From the NCBI RefSeq assembly GCF_015461845.1, contig NZ_JACOPW010000003.1, forward strand, positions 124,001-188,000: a stretch of 64,000 bases of DNA, given 5' to 3'. This DNA is from Pseudomonas mucoides. Its GTDB lineage: Bacteria > Pseudomonadota > Gammaproteobacteria > Pseudomonadales > Pseudomonadaceae. Each line of letters opens with the position of its first letter. Positions within the stretch are counted from its first letter, which is position 1. The position numbers and the translations under genes were made by a program. Below the pieces are notes generated by a model. The model did not search any database. It saw only the letters and a list, made by a program, of their open reading frames with translations, and had not been told where the DNA came from. Below are positions 43,365-53,084 of this stretch, piece after piece.

Positions 43365-44741
43365 TCAACACTCCACCGCGCTCACCGCCAACCCACCCCG
43401 CGATGTCTCTTTATATTTGTCATGCATATCCGCGCCGGTATCACGCATGGTGCGGATCACCCGGTCCAGCGAGATAAAGTGCTGACCATCCCCACGCAGC
43501 GCCATCTGCGCCGCGTTGATCGCTTTCACCGCGGCAATCGCGTTGCGCTCGATGCACGGCACTTGCACCAGCCCGCCCACCGGGTCGCATGTCAGGCCGA
43601 GGTTGTGTTCCAGGCCGATTTCCGCCGCATTGCACAACTGCTCCGGCGTGGCACCGAGGATCTCCGCCAGCCCCGCTGCCGCCATCGCGCAAGCCGAACC
43701 CACTTCGCCCTGGCAACCGACTTCGGCGCCGGAGATCGAGGCGTTCTTCTTGCACAGAATGCCCACCGCCGCAGCACTGAGGAAATAGTCGACCACGTTG
43801 GCGTCCGTCACCGCCTCGCTGAACTTCATAAAGTAGTGCAACACCGCCGGAATGATCCCCGCCGCGCCGTTGGTCGGCGCCGTGACCATGCGCCCACCCG
43901 CGGCGTTCTCTTCGTTGACCGCCAGCGCAAACAGGTTGACCCACTCCATGGCGCTCAAGGTCGAGCCGATCACATTGGGCTTGCCCAGTTCCTGCAGGCT
44001 ACGGTGCAACTTCGCCGCGCGACGGCGCACATTCAGGCCGCCGGGCAGGATGCCTTCGTGCTTGAGGCCCTGGTCGACGCAATCCTGCATGGCACGCCAC
44101 AACTTCATCAGACCGGCGCGGATTTCCTCTTCACTGCGCCAGACCTTCTCGTTCGCCATCATCAATTCAGCCACGCGCAGGTTGTGCGTCTGGCACAGGC
44201 TCAACAGTTCGACGGCGCTGGAGAAATCGTACGGCAACACGGTGCGATCCAGATCGACCACGCCGCTGGACGCCTGGGCCTCATCCACGACAAAACCACC
44301 GCCGACGGAATAGTAGGTGTCGCGATGCAGCTCACCGTGATCGCCTTCGACGATCAGGGTCATGGCATTGGGGTGGAACGGCAGGTTTTCGTCGATCAGG
44401 CGCATGTCCCGCGCCCAAATGAACGGCACCGACAAGCGACCGTCGAGCAGCAACATGTGGGTTTCACGCAGGGTTTCGATGCGAATGCCGATTTGCGACG
44501 GATCGATCGCATCCGGCCATTCGCCCATCAGGCCCATGATGACGGCATTGTCGCTGCCGTGACCGATGCCGGTGGCCGACAGCGAACCATAAAGTTGAAC
44601 TTCGACCCGTCGCACCTGCTCCAGTAGATGCTTGTCCCGAAGCGACTCGACAAACAGCGCGGCGGCCCGCATAGGCCCCACGGTGTGCGAACTGGAAGGA
44701 CCGATGCCGATTTTGAACAGGTCGAAAACACTGATAGCCAT
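43365..44741 (-). CDS. sdaB: L-serine ammonia-lyase (serine dehydratase)
   Basis: A 458-residue iron-sulfur L-serine dehydratase. The alpha and beta domains are fused, with the start [20 protein letters not shown] and the Fe-S cysteines in [17 protein letters not shown] and [12 protein letters not shown]. It converts serine to pyruvate and ammonia, the exit step of betaine catabolism. AGGAG ten bases upstream supports the ATG at 44741. It lies between gbdR and cbcX as in P. aeruginosa (PA5379). Confidence 0.95.
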   Translation of the reverse strand: MAISVFDLFKIGIGPSSSHTVGPMRAAALFVESLRDKHLLEQVRRVEVQLYGSLSATGIGHGSDNAVIMGLMGEWPDAIDPSQIGIRIETLRETHMLLLDGRLSVPFIWARDMRLIDENLPFHPNAMTLIVEGDHGELHRDTYYSVGGGFVVDEAQASSGVVDLDRTVLPYDFSSAVELLSLCQTHNLRVAELMMANEKVWRSEEEIRAGLMKLWRAMQDCVDQGLKHEGILPGGLNVRRRAAKLHRSLQELGKPNVIGSTLSAMEWVNLFALAVNEENAAGGRMVTAPTNGAAGIIPAVLHYFMKFSEAVTDANVVDYFLSAAAVGILCKKNASISGAEVGCQGEVGSACAMAAAGLAEILGATPEQLCNAAEIGLEHNLGLTCDPVGGLVQVPCIERNAIAAVKAINAAQMALRGDGQHFISLDRVIRTMRDTGADMHDKYKETSRGGLAVSAVEC

Positions 44742-45176
44742 TACTGCCGAACTCCTGGATGTGCCGACTCCAGACGCAAAGGCGCCCAGTGGCGGAGCTG
44801 CTACGCTCAAGCTGCAATCCGCCGAGATGGCCGCATCATCAGGCTTTTGTCATGTCGTTCGACGTCTCACACCGACGCACTCATGCCCACCAACGCCGCA
44901 GGGCGGCGACGCAATGTTTTCGCCGTTTTTTAGCGGATCAGAGGGGAAAAGAGGGCTGAAAAAAGCTGTAAACGACGTCACCGACACTGGATGCGACCCT
45001 CCCTGTACTGGTTACGACGCACCCTGTAGGCGTCAGATTTTCACTGGTACATGATCGTATCGACTCGATTGCAAGGCGCCGTGGTAGAGCTGTCTCCAAA
45101 ACGCCATCCAACCGCAACCTATAAGTGCGGTGGTCCAGTCGGAACACTGCCAAAAAAAACACCAAGGAGTCCATCC
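44742..45176. promoter_or_regulatory. Divergent sdaB-cbcX promoter region
   Basis: A 435-base gap between divergent starts. It must carry promoters for both the serine dehydratase and the ABC importer. I found no long repeat or second gene; a GC-poor block (GTTTTCGCCGTTTTTTAGC, near 44915-44935) stands out. GbdR control is expected from family knowledge but not located. Confidence 0.5.
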
Positions 45177-46124
45177 ATGAAAGGTTCCCCGTCGTTGTTG
45201 TTGGCCGCCATGCTGAGTCTGCCGTTACTGGCTCACGCTGCAGAACCCGCTCAGTGCAGTACCGTAAACTTCTCCGATGTCGGCTGGACCGACATTACCG
45301 CGACAACCGCTACCACCAGCGTCGTGCTCGACGCCCTCGGCTACAAGACCAAAACCACGATGATTTCCGTGCCGGTGACCTACAAGTCCCTGGCCGACGG
45401 CAAGAACATGGACGTCTTCCTGGGTAACTGGATGCCGACCATGGAAAACGACATCAAGGCCTACCGCGATGCCGGCACCGTCGATGTGGTGCGCACCAAC
45501 CTGACCGGCGCCAAGTACACCCTCGCCGTGCCGCAAGCGTTGTACGACAAAGGGCTGCATGACTTCGCCGACATCGCTAAATTCAAGAAAGAGCTCGACG
45601 GCAAGATCTACGGCATCGAGCCAGGTAACGACGGTAACCGCCTGATCCAGAGTATGATCGACAAGAACGCCTTCGGCCTTAAAGACGCTGGTTTCAAAGT
45701 GGTCGAGTCCAGCGAAGCCGGCATGTTGTCGCAGGTCGATCGCGCGCAGAAGCGCGACACCGCCGTGGTCTTCCTCGGCTGGGCGCCGCACCCGATGAAC
45801 AAGCGCTTCAAGATCCAGTACCTCACCGGTGGTGACGACTTCTTCGGCCCCGACTTCGGCGCCGCCACCGTGGCAACCAACACCCGCAAGGGTTACACCC
45901 AGGAATGCAGCAACGTCGGCCAACTGCTGAAGAACCTGGAATTCACCGTCGACATGGAAAGCTCTCTGATGGGCAACATCCTGGACGACAAGATGAAGCC
46001 TGACGCGGCCGCCAAGGCCTGGCTCAAAAAGAATCCACAGGTCCTCGATACCTGGCTCGCTGGCGTGACCACCATTGACGGTAAACCAGGCCTGGAGGCC
46101 GTGAAAGCCAAGCTCGCGCAGTAA
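45177..46124 (+). CDS. cbcX: Choline/betaine-binding periplasmic protein CbcX
   Basis: A 315-residue ABC-importer binding protein with a signal peptide (LLAAMLSLPLLAHAAEPAQ). The aromatic residues for quaternary amine binding are likely within SDVGWTDITATTA, FLGNWMPTMEND and [14 protein letters not shown]. It is paralogous to CaiX and delivers choline or betaine to CbcWV. AAGGAG lies seven bases upstream. A GC-rich hairpin with a UUCG loop follows the stop codon. Confidence 0.92.
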   Translation: MKGSPSLLLAAMLSLPLLAHAAEPAQCSTVNFSDVGWTDITATTATTSVVLDALGYKTKTTMISVPVTYKSLADGKNMDVFLGNWMPTMENDIKAYRDAGTVDVVRTNLTGAKYTLAVPQALYDKGLHDFADIAKFKKELDGKIYGIEPGNDGNRLIQSMIDKNAFGLKDAGFKVVESSEAGMLSQVDRAQKRDTAVVFLGWAPHPMNKRFKIQYLTGGDDFFGPDFGAATVATNTRKGYTQECSNVGQLLKNLEFTVDMESSLMGNILDDKMKPDAAAKAWLKKNPQVLDTWLAGVTTIDGKPGLEAVKAKLAQ

Positions 46125-46133
46125 TCGCTTACG

Positions 46134-46155
46134 CCGGACGGCTTCGGCCGTCCGG
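46134..46155 (+). terminator. Hairpin between cbcX and cbcW
   Basis: CCGGACGGC (46134-46142), tetraloop TTCG, GCCGTCCGG (46147-46155), then GCTGTTTATTTCCTT. It may end part of the transcripts or protect the cbcX mRNA, giving more binding protein than permease. Confidence 0.6.
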
Positions 46156-46190
46156 GCTGTTTATTTCCTTGCATGCGGACGTTCACTACC

Positions 46191-47036
46191 ATGCTGATTG
46201 ATCAGAAAATCCCTTTAGGCCAGTACATCGCGGGCTTCGTTGAATGGTTGACGCAACACGGCGCCAACACCTTCGACGCAATCGCCGTGACACTGGAAAC
46301 GATGATCCACGGCGTGACTTTTGCGCTGACCTGGTTCAACCCGCTGGCATTGATCGGCCTCATCGCACTACTGGCACACTTCATTCAACGCAAGTGGGGA
46401 CTGACGGTTTTCGTCATCGCCTCCTTCCTGCTGATCCTCAACCTGGGGTACTGGCAGGAAACCATGGAAACCCTCGCCCAGGTGCTGTTCGCCACCCTGG
46501 TCTGCGTGGTCATCGGCGTGCCGTTGGGCATCGTCGCCGCGCACAAACCGATGTTCTACACATTGATGCGTCCGGTGCTCGATCTGATGCAGACCGTACC
46601 GACCTTCGTGTACCTCATTCCTACCCTGACCCTCTTCGGTCTGGGTGTGGTCCCGGGCTTGATCTCGACGGTAGTGTTCGCGATTGCCGCGCCTATCCGC
46701 CTGACTTACCTGGGCATTCGCGATGTACCGGAAGAATTGATGGACGCTGGCAAGGCCTTTGGCTGCTCGCGACGTCAACTGCTCTCACGGATTGAATTGC
46801 CCCACGCCATGCCAAGCATCGCGGCCGGCATTACCCAGTGCATCATGCTGTCGCTGTCGATGGTGGTGATCGCGGCACTGGTAGGCGCCGACGGCCTGGG
46901 CAAACCCGTGGTCAACGCACTGAACACTGCTGATATCGCCCTGGGCTTCGAAGCGGGCCTGGCGATCGTATTGCTGGCGATCATGCTCGACCGTATCTGC
47001 AAACAACCCGACGCCAAAGTAGGGGGTGACGCATGA
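46191..47036 (+). CDS. cbcW: Choline/betaine ABC transporter permease CbcW
   Basis: A 281-residue inner-membrane permease of the ProW type with about six membrane segments. The EAA-like contact loop is RLTYLGIRDVPEELMDAGKA followed by FGCSRRQLLSRIELP. Works with CbcV (ATPase) and with CbcX or CaiX. An ATG at 46173 would add six residues; I prefer 46191 because it matches the family's MLIDQKIPLGQY start as I recall it, though neither has a strong ribosome-binding site. Its stop overlaps cbcV by four bases. Confidence 0.92.
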   Translation: MLIDQKIPLGQYIAGFVEWLTQHGANTFDAIAVTLETMIHGVTFALTWFNPLALIGLIALLAHFIQRKWGLTVFVIASFLLILNLGYWQETMETLAQVLFATLVCVVIGVPLGIVAAHKPMFYTLMRPVLDLMQTVPTFVYLIPTLTLFGLGVVPGLISTVVFAIAAPIRLTYLGIRDVPEELMDAGKAFGCSRRQLLSRIELPHAMPSIAAGITQCIMLSLSMVVIAALVGADGLGKPVVNALNTADIALGFEAGLAIVLLAIMLDRICKQPDAKVGGDA

Positions 47037-48211
47037 GCATTATTCGCTTCGATAACGTCGACGTAATCTTCTCCAAAGATCCACGCGAGGCACTCAAACT
47101 GCTGGATCAAGGCATGACCCGTAACGAGATCCTGAAAAAGACCGGGCAGATCGTTGGTGTGGAAAAGGCCAGCCTGGACGTCGAAAAAGGTGAAATCTGC
47201 GTACTGATGGGCCTGTCCGGCTCCGGCAAGTCCAGCCTGCTGCGCTGCATCAACGGCCTCAACACCGTCAGCCGCGGCAAGCTGTTCGTCGAGCACGAAG
47301 GCAAGCAGATCGACATCGCCTCCTGCACCCCGGCAGAACTGAAAATGATGCGCACCAAGCGCATTGCGATGGTGTTCCAGAAGTTCGCCCTGATGCCTTG
47401 GTTGACCGTTCGTGAAAACATCAGTTTCGGCCTGGAAATGCAGGGGCGTCCCGAGAAGGAACGCCGCACATTGGTGGACGACAAGCTTGAGCTGGTGGGC
47501 CTGACCCAATGGCGCAACAAGAAACCCAACGAGCTTTCCGGCGGTATGCAGCAACGTGTGGGCCTGGCCCGCGCACTGGCGATGGACGCCGACATTCTGC
47601 TGATGGACGAACCGTTCTCGGCACTCGACCCGCTGATCCGCCAGGGCCTGCAAGACGAATTGCTGGAACTGCAACGCAAGCTGAGCAAGACCATCGTGTT
47701 CGTGAGTCACGACCTCGATGAAGCCCTGAAGCTCGGCAGCCGCATTGCGATCATGAAAGACGGCCGGATCATTCAGTACAGCAAGCCGGAAGAGATCGTG
47801 CTGAACCCGGCGGACGACTACGTGCGGACCTTCGTCGCGCACACCAACCCGCTGAACGTGTTGTGCGGCCGCAGCCTGATGCGCACGCTGGACAACTGCA
47901 AGCGCATCAACGGTTCGGTGTGCCTCGATCCGGGCGGCGATTCGTGGCTGGACCTGGCTGAAGGCAACACCATCAAGGGCGCCCGCCAGAACGGCGCGAG
48001 CCTGGACCTGCAGAACTGGATTCCAGGGCAAGCGGTGGAAGGTCTGGGTCGTCGGCCGACGCTGGTGGACTCGAACATCGGCATGCGCGATGCGTTGCAG
48101 ATTCGTTATCAGACCGGCAACAAACTGGTGCTTCACGACAACAACAAAGTGGTCGGGATTCTCGGCGACAGCGAGCTGTATCACGCGCTGCTCGGCAAGA
48201 ACCTGGGGTAA
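47033..48211 (+). CDS. cbcV: Choline/betaine ABC transporter ATPase CbcV
   Basis: A 392-residue ATPase of the ProV type. Walker A is GLSGSGKSSLLRC, the signature ELSGGMQQRVGLARALA, Walker B ILLMDEPFSALD, and the H-loop IVFVSHDLDEALK. After about residue 270 comes a C-terminal regulatory (CBS-like) region. Overlap ATGA with cbcW shows coupling. A bidirectional terminator lies 13 bases after the stop. Confidence 0.93.
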   Translation: MSIIRFDNVDVIFSKDPREALKLLDQGMTRNEILKKTGQIVGVEKASLDVEKGEICVLMGLSGSGKSSLLRCINGLNTVSRGKLFVEHEGKQIDIASCTPAELKMMRTKRIAMVFQKFALMPWLTVRENISFGLEMQGRPEKERRTLVDDKLELVGLTQWRNKKPNELSGGMQQRVGLARALAMDADILLMDEPFSALDPLIRQGLQDELLELQRKLSKTIVFVSHDLDEALKLGSRIAIMKDGRIIQYSKPEEIVLNPADDYVRTFVAHTNPLNVLCGRSLMRTLDNCKRINGSVCLDPGGDSWLDLAEGNTIKGARQNGASLDLQNWIPGQAVEGLGRRPTLVDSNIGMRDALQIRYQTGNKLVLHDNNKVVGILGDSELYHALLGKNLG

Positions 48212-48223
48212 GGCAGCAGACAC

Positions 48224-48254
48224 AAAAACGCCGCGAGAGGATCGCGGCGTTTTT
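48224..48254. terminator. Bidirectional Rho-independent terminator after cbcV
   Basis: AAAAACGCCGCGA (48224-48236) and TCGCGGCGTTTTT (48242-48254) form a 13-bp stem with loop GAGGA; each strand ends in five T. It ends cbcXWV and may also stop readthrough from betT. Confidence 0.88.
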
Positions 48255-48298
48255 GTTTATCGGGACATCGGGTCAAGCTGCTTTGCTAGTGATGGCCC

Positions 48299-48365
48299 CT
48301 TCGCGGGCAAGCCCGCTCCCACAAGGACGGTGACAATCCTGTGGGAGCGGGCTTGCCCGCGATGG
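48299..48365. repeat. Short REP doublet between cbcV and betT
   Basis: Two inverted units of the GCGGGC variant with a 16-base spacer, in a convergent gap. Confidence 0.85.
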
Positions 48366-48410
48366 ATAGGACGCGGCGTTTCAGACTGAAATACCGCGTC
48401 CTATCAAGGT

Positions 48411-50417
48411 TTAGCTATAGACACGGCCAAGGAGCTGCCGATGGCTTTCAAACTGATCGAGCACATCACGGGTGATCTGATCCTGGGTGAAGCCCATCAA
48501 GTCGTAATCCTGGCTGCCGTTGTGCAGGTACACCTCGGCGCGGTAGTAGCGTGCGCGCGGTTCATCAGCGCTTTCAGCCGACGCCGTGTCACTCGCCGCC
48601 GCCAGATAGCCGTCCAGGCTCACTTCGTAGACAAAAGGGTTGCCCTCTTCCATCTCGATCCGCACGCCCATGCAGCGTTTCGACTTGCCCAGCAACGTCT
48701 GCACATCCAGACCCTGACCGCGCAATTGCACCGCCGCATCTTCCAGCGCCGGGCTGACTTGTTTGTCCATGAAACGCTGAACAATCGACTGGTTCGGTTG
48801 CAGGTCCAACTGAGTCAAACGCTCGCTGAAACCACGACGACCGCGCGCAGCCAACTCCGCTTGCTCCTGCTCGATCTGCACATCCTGGCGCATGGCCTTG
48901 TGCAAGCCGAACATGAAGAACACCAGCACCACCGAGAACGGCAAACCGGCCAGCACCACCATGGTTTGCATGGCTTCGAAGTTACCGGCGAACAGCAGGC
49001 CGATGGTCACCAGGGTAATCACCGCCGACCAGAAAATCCGCAGCCAGTGCGGCGCATCTTCGTCGACATTACCGCCCTTGCACGAAAGGTTGGCCATCAT
49101 CACCGCGCCGGAATCCGCCGGGGTCAGGAACAGCACAAAACCGACAAAAATCGACACGCCGATCACAACTTTCGACGCCGGGTAATGCTCAAGCAACTGG
49201 TAGATCGCCATGGACGGCTGTTCGAGCGCCGTCTTCCCCAGCTCCACCGCCCCATGGTTCATCACCAGGTCGAGGGCCGAGTTACCGAAGATCGACAGCC
49301 ACGCCAGGGTGAAGCCCAGCGGAATCAGCAGCACGCCGGCCACCAGTTCACGCACCGTGCGACCACGGGAAATACGCGCGATGAACATGCCCACAAATGG
49401 CGCCCAGGAAATCCACCAGGCCCAGTAGAACAGGGTCCACAGGCCCAACCAGCGGTCGGACTTCTCACTGTCGCCTTCGTACACATAGAGGTCGAAGGTC
49501 TTCAGGACCACGCCGTTCAGGTAGTCGCCAATGTTCTGCACGAAGCCGTTGAGCAGGTGCAGGGTCGGGCCGAACAACAGGACGAAAATCAGCAAACCGC
49601 TGAACAGCACGATGTTCAGGTTGGACAAACGGCGGATACCGTTTTCCACACCGGACACGGCGGCGATGGTCGCCACGGTGCTCATCACAATGATCACGAT
49701 CAGCAGGTTGGTGTTGCTGTGCTCCATGCCGAACAGGTTTTCCAACCCGGAAGACACTTGCAGCGAACCAATCCCCAGGTTCGTCACCAGCCCCAGCAAG
49801 GTCACGAACATGCCAAAGCCGTCCACCGCATGACCGGCCGCGCCTTTGACCCAACGCTCGCCCACCAGCGGATACAACGCCGAACGCAGCGCCAGCGGCT
49901 GGTTGTGACGGTAGGCAAAGTAAGCCACGGCCAGACCGACCAGTGCGTAGATCGCCCAGCCATGCAGGCCCCAGTGCAGGAACGTCAGTTGAACGGCCTG
50001 ACGGGCGGCCATGTTGCTCGCGGCCACGCCTTCGGGCGGGTTGAAGTAGTGGTCCAGCGGCTCGGAGGCACCGAAGTACAGGAGCGAAATGCCGATACCC
50101 GACGAGAACAGCATCCCCGCCCAGGCGCCGTAGCTGAAGTCCGGGGTATCGTCCTTGCTGCCCAGTTTCAGTTTGCCGTAGGACGAAAACGCCAGGCCCA
50201 CCACAAACACCAGGTAAGCGGCGATCACCACCATGTAGTACCAGCCGAAGCTGCGGGACAACCAGGCCTGGGCAATACCGAGCACTCTGCCGGCCTCTTG
50301 CGGGGCGATGATCAGAATGGCGGTCAACAACAGGATCAGCGCGGTAGAGGTGTAGAACACCCAACCGTTGACCGTCACCTTATCGGGTGGGGTCTTTATA
50401 AGAGAGGCAGAACTCAT
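48411..50417 (-). CDS. betT: BCCT-family choline transporter BetT
   Basis: A 668-residue sodium- or proton-coupled carrier with about twelve membrane segments. The BCCT signature lies in the block FYWAWWISWAPFVGMFIARI, followed by SRGRTVREL. The C-terminal ~170 residues are cytoplasmic and hydrophilic, typical of osmosensing BetT proteins (BetT1-like). It imports choline for the BetBA pathway. It is divergent from betI, with a 321-base shared region. GGAG ten bases upstream supports the ATG at 50417. Confidence 0.92.
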   Translation of the reverse strand: MSSASLIKTPPDKVTVNGWVFYTSTALILLLTAILIIAPQEAGRVLGIAQAWLSRSFGWYYMVVIAAYLVFVVGLAFSSYGKLKLGSKDDTPDFSYGAWAGMLFSSGIGISLLYFGASEPLDHYFNPPEGVAASNMAARQAVQLTFLHWGLHGWAIYALVGLAVAYFAYRHNQPLALRSALYPLVGERWVKGAAGHAVDGFGMFVTLLGLVTNLGIGSLQVSSGLENLFGMEHSNTNLLIVIIVMSTVATIAAVSGVENGIRRLSNLNIVLFSGLLIFVLLFGPTLHLLNGFVQNIGDYLNGVVLKTFDLYVYEGDSEKSDRWLGLWTLFYWAWWISWAPFVGMFIARISRGRTVRELVAGVLLIPLGFTLAWLSIFGNSALDLVMNHGAVELGKTALEQPSMAIYQLLEHYPASKVVIGVSIFVGFVLFLTPADSGAVMMANLSCKGGNVDEDAPHWLRIFWSAVITLVTIGLLFAGNFEAMQTMVVLAGLPFSVVLVFFMFGLHKAMRQDVQIEQEQAELAARGRRGFSERLTQLDLQPNQSIVQRFMDKQVSPALEDAAVQLRGQGLDVQTLLGKSKRCMGVRIEMEEGNPFVYEVSLDGYLAAASDTASAESADEPRARYYRAEVYLHNGSQDYDLMGFTQDQITRDVLDQFESHRQLLGRVYS

Positions 50418-50471
50418 GGCACAGATGCTCCAGGCAGTGCGAGAGAAGAACACAAGGCAACGCGGTACCCG

Positions 50472-50485
50472 ACTAATCGGTTAGT
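50472..50485. promoter_or_regulatory. Palindrome near the betT start
   Basis: ACTAA-TCGG-TTAGT, a 5-bp inverted repeat with a 4-base centre, 55 bases upstream of the betT ATG. A candidate operator for betT; the protein is unknown. Confidence 0.35.
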
Positions 50486-50648
50486 GGGCAGCCGACCGAC
50501 GGGTGATATAAAGACACCCCGAAAAAAGCCCGAAGCCCGGAACGCCAAGGCGTAGGGGTTTCGAGCCGTTTTGGATGTCGGTTTATCGTCATTTACACGT
50601 AGGAAAAATCTGTAAGCAGCGACGAATTGTCGCAGATCTTATTCTTTG

Positions 50649-50668
50649 TTGATTGAACGTTCAATCAA
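50649..50668. promoter_or_regulatory. BetI operator
   Basis: A perfect 20-base palindrome TTGATTGAACGTTCAATCAA, typical for TetR-type BetI, 71 bases upstream of the betI ATG. It overlaps a possible -35 (TTGAAC) with TAGACT 18 bases downstream, so bound BetI would block transcription of betIBA until choline relieves it. Confidence 0.8.
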
Positions 50669-50738
50669 AACAAAATAGACTGGCCCTCAAACCGATGGAC
50701 GTCTTACGTCCGCCGGAAGGCCTAAGGAGATGTGCAAG

Positions 50739-51332
50739 ATGCCCAAGGTCGGTATGCAACCCATCCGCCGCCAGCAATTGATCGAAGCCACCTTGCTGGC
50801 CGTCGATCAGGTCGGTATGGGGGACGCCAGCATTGCGCTGATCGCCCGTTTGGCCGGTGTCTCGAATGGCATCATCAGTCACTATTTTCAGGACAAGAAC
50901 GGCCTGATCGCTGCCACGGCGCAGTACCTGATGAGTGTACTCAGCGAGAACGTCACCGCACGCCGTCAGGCGCTGACAGATGACAGCCCGCGGGCGCATC
51001 TGCAGGTGATCATCGAAGGCAACTTCGACGCCAGCCAGGTCAACGGTCCGGCAATGAAAACCTGGCTGGCCTTCTGGGCCACCAGCATGCACCACCCGTC
51101 TTTGCACAGGTTGCAGCGGATCAACGATCACCGTCTGTATTCCAACCTGTGCTGCCAGTTCCGCCGCGTATTGCCGCTCGATGATGCGCGCAGTGCAGCC
51201 CGTGGCCTGGCAGCGTTGATTGACGGTTTGTGGTTGCGCGGCGCGCTGTCGGGAGATGCTTTCGACACCGAGCAGGCGCACCGGATCGCTTACGAATACA
51301 TGGATTTCCAACTGGCCAAGCGGGTGAGTTAG
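50739..51332 (+). CDS. betI: TetR-family choline-responsive repressor BetI
   Basis: A 197-residue repressor. The helix-turn-helix is [20 protein letters not shown]; the C-terminal ligand domain matches BetI ([20 protein letters not shown]). It represses betIBA and perhaps betT; choline is the inducer in known systems. AAGGAG lies nine bases before the ATG at 50739, so an ATG three codons upstream, touching that site, is rejected. Confidence 0.94.
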   Translation: MPKVGMQPIRRQQLIEATLLAVDQVGMGDASIALIARLAGVSNGIISHYFQDKNGLIAATAQYLMSVLSENVTARRQALTDDSPRAHLQVIIEGNFDASQVNGPAMKTWLAFWATSMHHPSLHRLQRINDHRLYSNLCCQFRRVLPLDDARSAARGLAALIDGLWLRGALSGDAFDTEQAHRIAYEYMDFQLAKRVS

Positions 51333-51440
51333 AGCACACACAAAACGCTCAACCCCCGAACCGCCACTGACCCGCGTGCCAGCGCAACACGGCACGCCCA
51401 GTGGTTAACGCCAACTAACTTATGCACTTGCGAGGACTTT

Positions 51441-52913
51441 ATGGCCCGTTTCGAACTGCAAAAACTCTACATCGATGGCGGTTACTCCGACGCCAGCAGC
51501 GACGCCACTTTCGAAGCCATCAACCCGGCTAACGGTGAAGTCCTCGCAACAGTACAACGCGCGACCAAGGAAGACGTTGAGCGTGCTGTGGTCAGCGCCG
51601 AAAAGGGCCAGAAAATCTGGGCCGCGATGACCGCCATGGAGCGTTCGCGCATCCTGCGTCGCGCCGTCGACATCCTGCGCGAGCGCAACGATGAACTGGC
51701 CGCCCTGGAAACCCTGGACACCGGCAAGTCGTTCTCCGAAACCAAGTACGTCGACATCGTCACCGGCGCGGACGTGCTGGAGTACTACGCAGGTCTGGTC
51801 CCGGCCATCGAAGGCGAGCAGATTCCGCTGCGCACCACCTCGTTCGTCTACACCCGTCGCGAGCCGCTGGGCGTCGTGGCCGGTATCGGCGCGTGGAACT
51901 ACCCGATCCAGATCGCCCTGTGGAAATCCGCACCGGCCCTGGCGGCCGGTAACGCGATGATCTTCAAGCCAAGCGAAGTCACGTCCCTGACGACCCTGAA
52001 ACTGGCCGAGATCTACACCGAAGCAGGCTTGCCAGCCGGTGTGTTCAACGTACTGACCGGCAGCGGCCGTGAAGTCGGCACCTGGTTGACCGAACACCCA
52101 CGCATCGAAAAAATCTCTTTCACCGGCGGCACCGACACCGGCAAGAAAGTCATGGCCAGCGCTTCTGCCTCGTCGCTGAAAGACGTGACCATGGAACTGG
52201 GTGGCAAATCCCCGCTGATCATTTTCGACGACGCCGACCTTGATCGCGCCGCCGACACCGCGATGATGGCCAACTTCTACAGCTCCGGCCAGGTCTGCAC
52301 CAACGGCACTCGCGTGTTCGTACCGAGCCACCTGAAAGCCGCTTTCGAAGCCAAGATCGTTGAACGCGTAGCGCGCATCCGCGTCGGCAACCCGGAAGAC
52401 GAGAACACCAACTTCGGTCCTCTGGTCAGCTTCGCCCACATGGAAAGCGTGCTGGGCTACATCGCCAAAGGTAAGGAAGAAGGCGCTCGCGTGCTGTGCG
52501 GCGGCGCTCGTCTGACCGACGGCGAATTCGCCAAAGGCGCATTCGTGGCCCCGACCGTGTTCACCGACTGCACCGACGAGATGACCATCGTGCGCGAAGA
52601 AATCTTCGGCCCGGTGATGAGCATCCTGACCTACGAAACCGAAGAAGAAGTGATCCGTCGTGCCAACGACACCGACTTCGGCCTGGCCGCTGGCGTCGTC
52701 ACCAAGGACCTGAACCGCGCTCACCGCGTGATTCATCAACTGGAAGCCGGTATCTGCTGGATCAACGCCTGGGGCGAGTCCGACGCGAAAATGCCAGTTG
52801 GCGGTTACAAGCAGTCGGGTGTTGGCCGTGAGAACGGCATCAGCTCGCTGAACAACTTCACCCGCATCAAATCGGTACAGGTCGAACTGGGCGATTACGC
52901 CTCGGTTTTCTAA
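51441..52913 (+). CDS. betB: Betaine aldehyde dehydrogenase
   Basis: A 490-residue NAD(P)-dependent aldehyde dehydrogenase. Catalytic Glu in [16 protein letters not shown] and catalytic Cys in [17 protein letters not shown]; the cofactor loop is [12 protein letters not shown]. It oxidises betaine aldehyde to glycine betaine. It follows betI by 108 bases in one operon and contains no frameshift. Confidence 0.96.
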   Translation: MARFELQKLYIDGGYSDASSDATFEAINPANGEVLATVQRATKEDVERAVVSAEKGQKIWAAMTAMERSRILRRAVDILRERNDELAALETLDTGKSFSETKYVDIVTGADVLEYYAGLVPAIEGEQIPLRTTSFVYTRREPLGVVAGIGAWNYPIQIALWKSAPALAAGNAMIFKPSEVTSLTTLKLAEIYTEAGLPAGVFNVLTGSGREVGTWLTEHPRIEKISFTGGTDTGKKVMASASASSLKDVTMELGGKSPLIIFDDADLDRAADTAMMANFYSSGQVCTNGTRVFVPSHLKAAFEAKIVERVARIRVGNPEDENTNFGPLVSFAHMESVLGYIAKGKEEGARVLCGGARLTDGEFAKGAFVAPTVFTDCTDEMTIVREEIFGPVMSILTYETEEEVIRRANDTDFGLAAGVVTKDLNRAHRVIHQLEAGICWINAWGESDAKMPVGGYKQSGVGRENGISSLNNFTRIKSVQVELGDYASVF

Positions 52914-52940
52914 GGCGGTATTTGCTTCGCCTGCGAGATC

Positions 52941-53036
52941 GCTATCGCAGGCAAACCAGCTCCCACAGGTTTGGCGTCGTTCGCCAAATCTGCGGTGCCC
53001 CCCGATCCCTGTGGGAGCGTGGCTTGCCCGCGATCG
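52941..53036. repeat. REP doublet between betB and betA
   Basis: Inverted units near 52941-52969 (degenerate, ATCGCAGGCAAACCAGCTCC) and 53009-53036 (GGGAGCGTGGCTTGCCCGC). Both arms have diverged, so this is an older copy. Confidence 0.78.
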
Positions 53037-53084
53037 AGTGCGAAGCACTCGCTGACCTGACCAACTTCAAAGAGGGTGCATTCA

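Larger units (their letters stand above)
50418..50738. promoter_or_regulatory. Divergent betT-betI control region
   Basis: A 321-base gap between divergent starts. It holds two palindromes: ACTAATCGGTTAGT at 50472-50485 near betT and the betI operator at 50649-50668. Nothing else was recognised. Confidence 0.65.

Noticed and set aside
46173-46190. Upstream ATG for cbcW
   Set aside because: Neither ATG has a strong ribosome-binding site; the downstream ATG matches the family start as I recall it.
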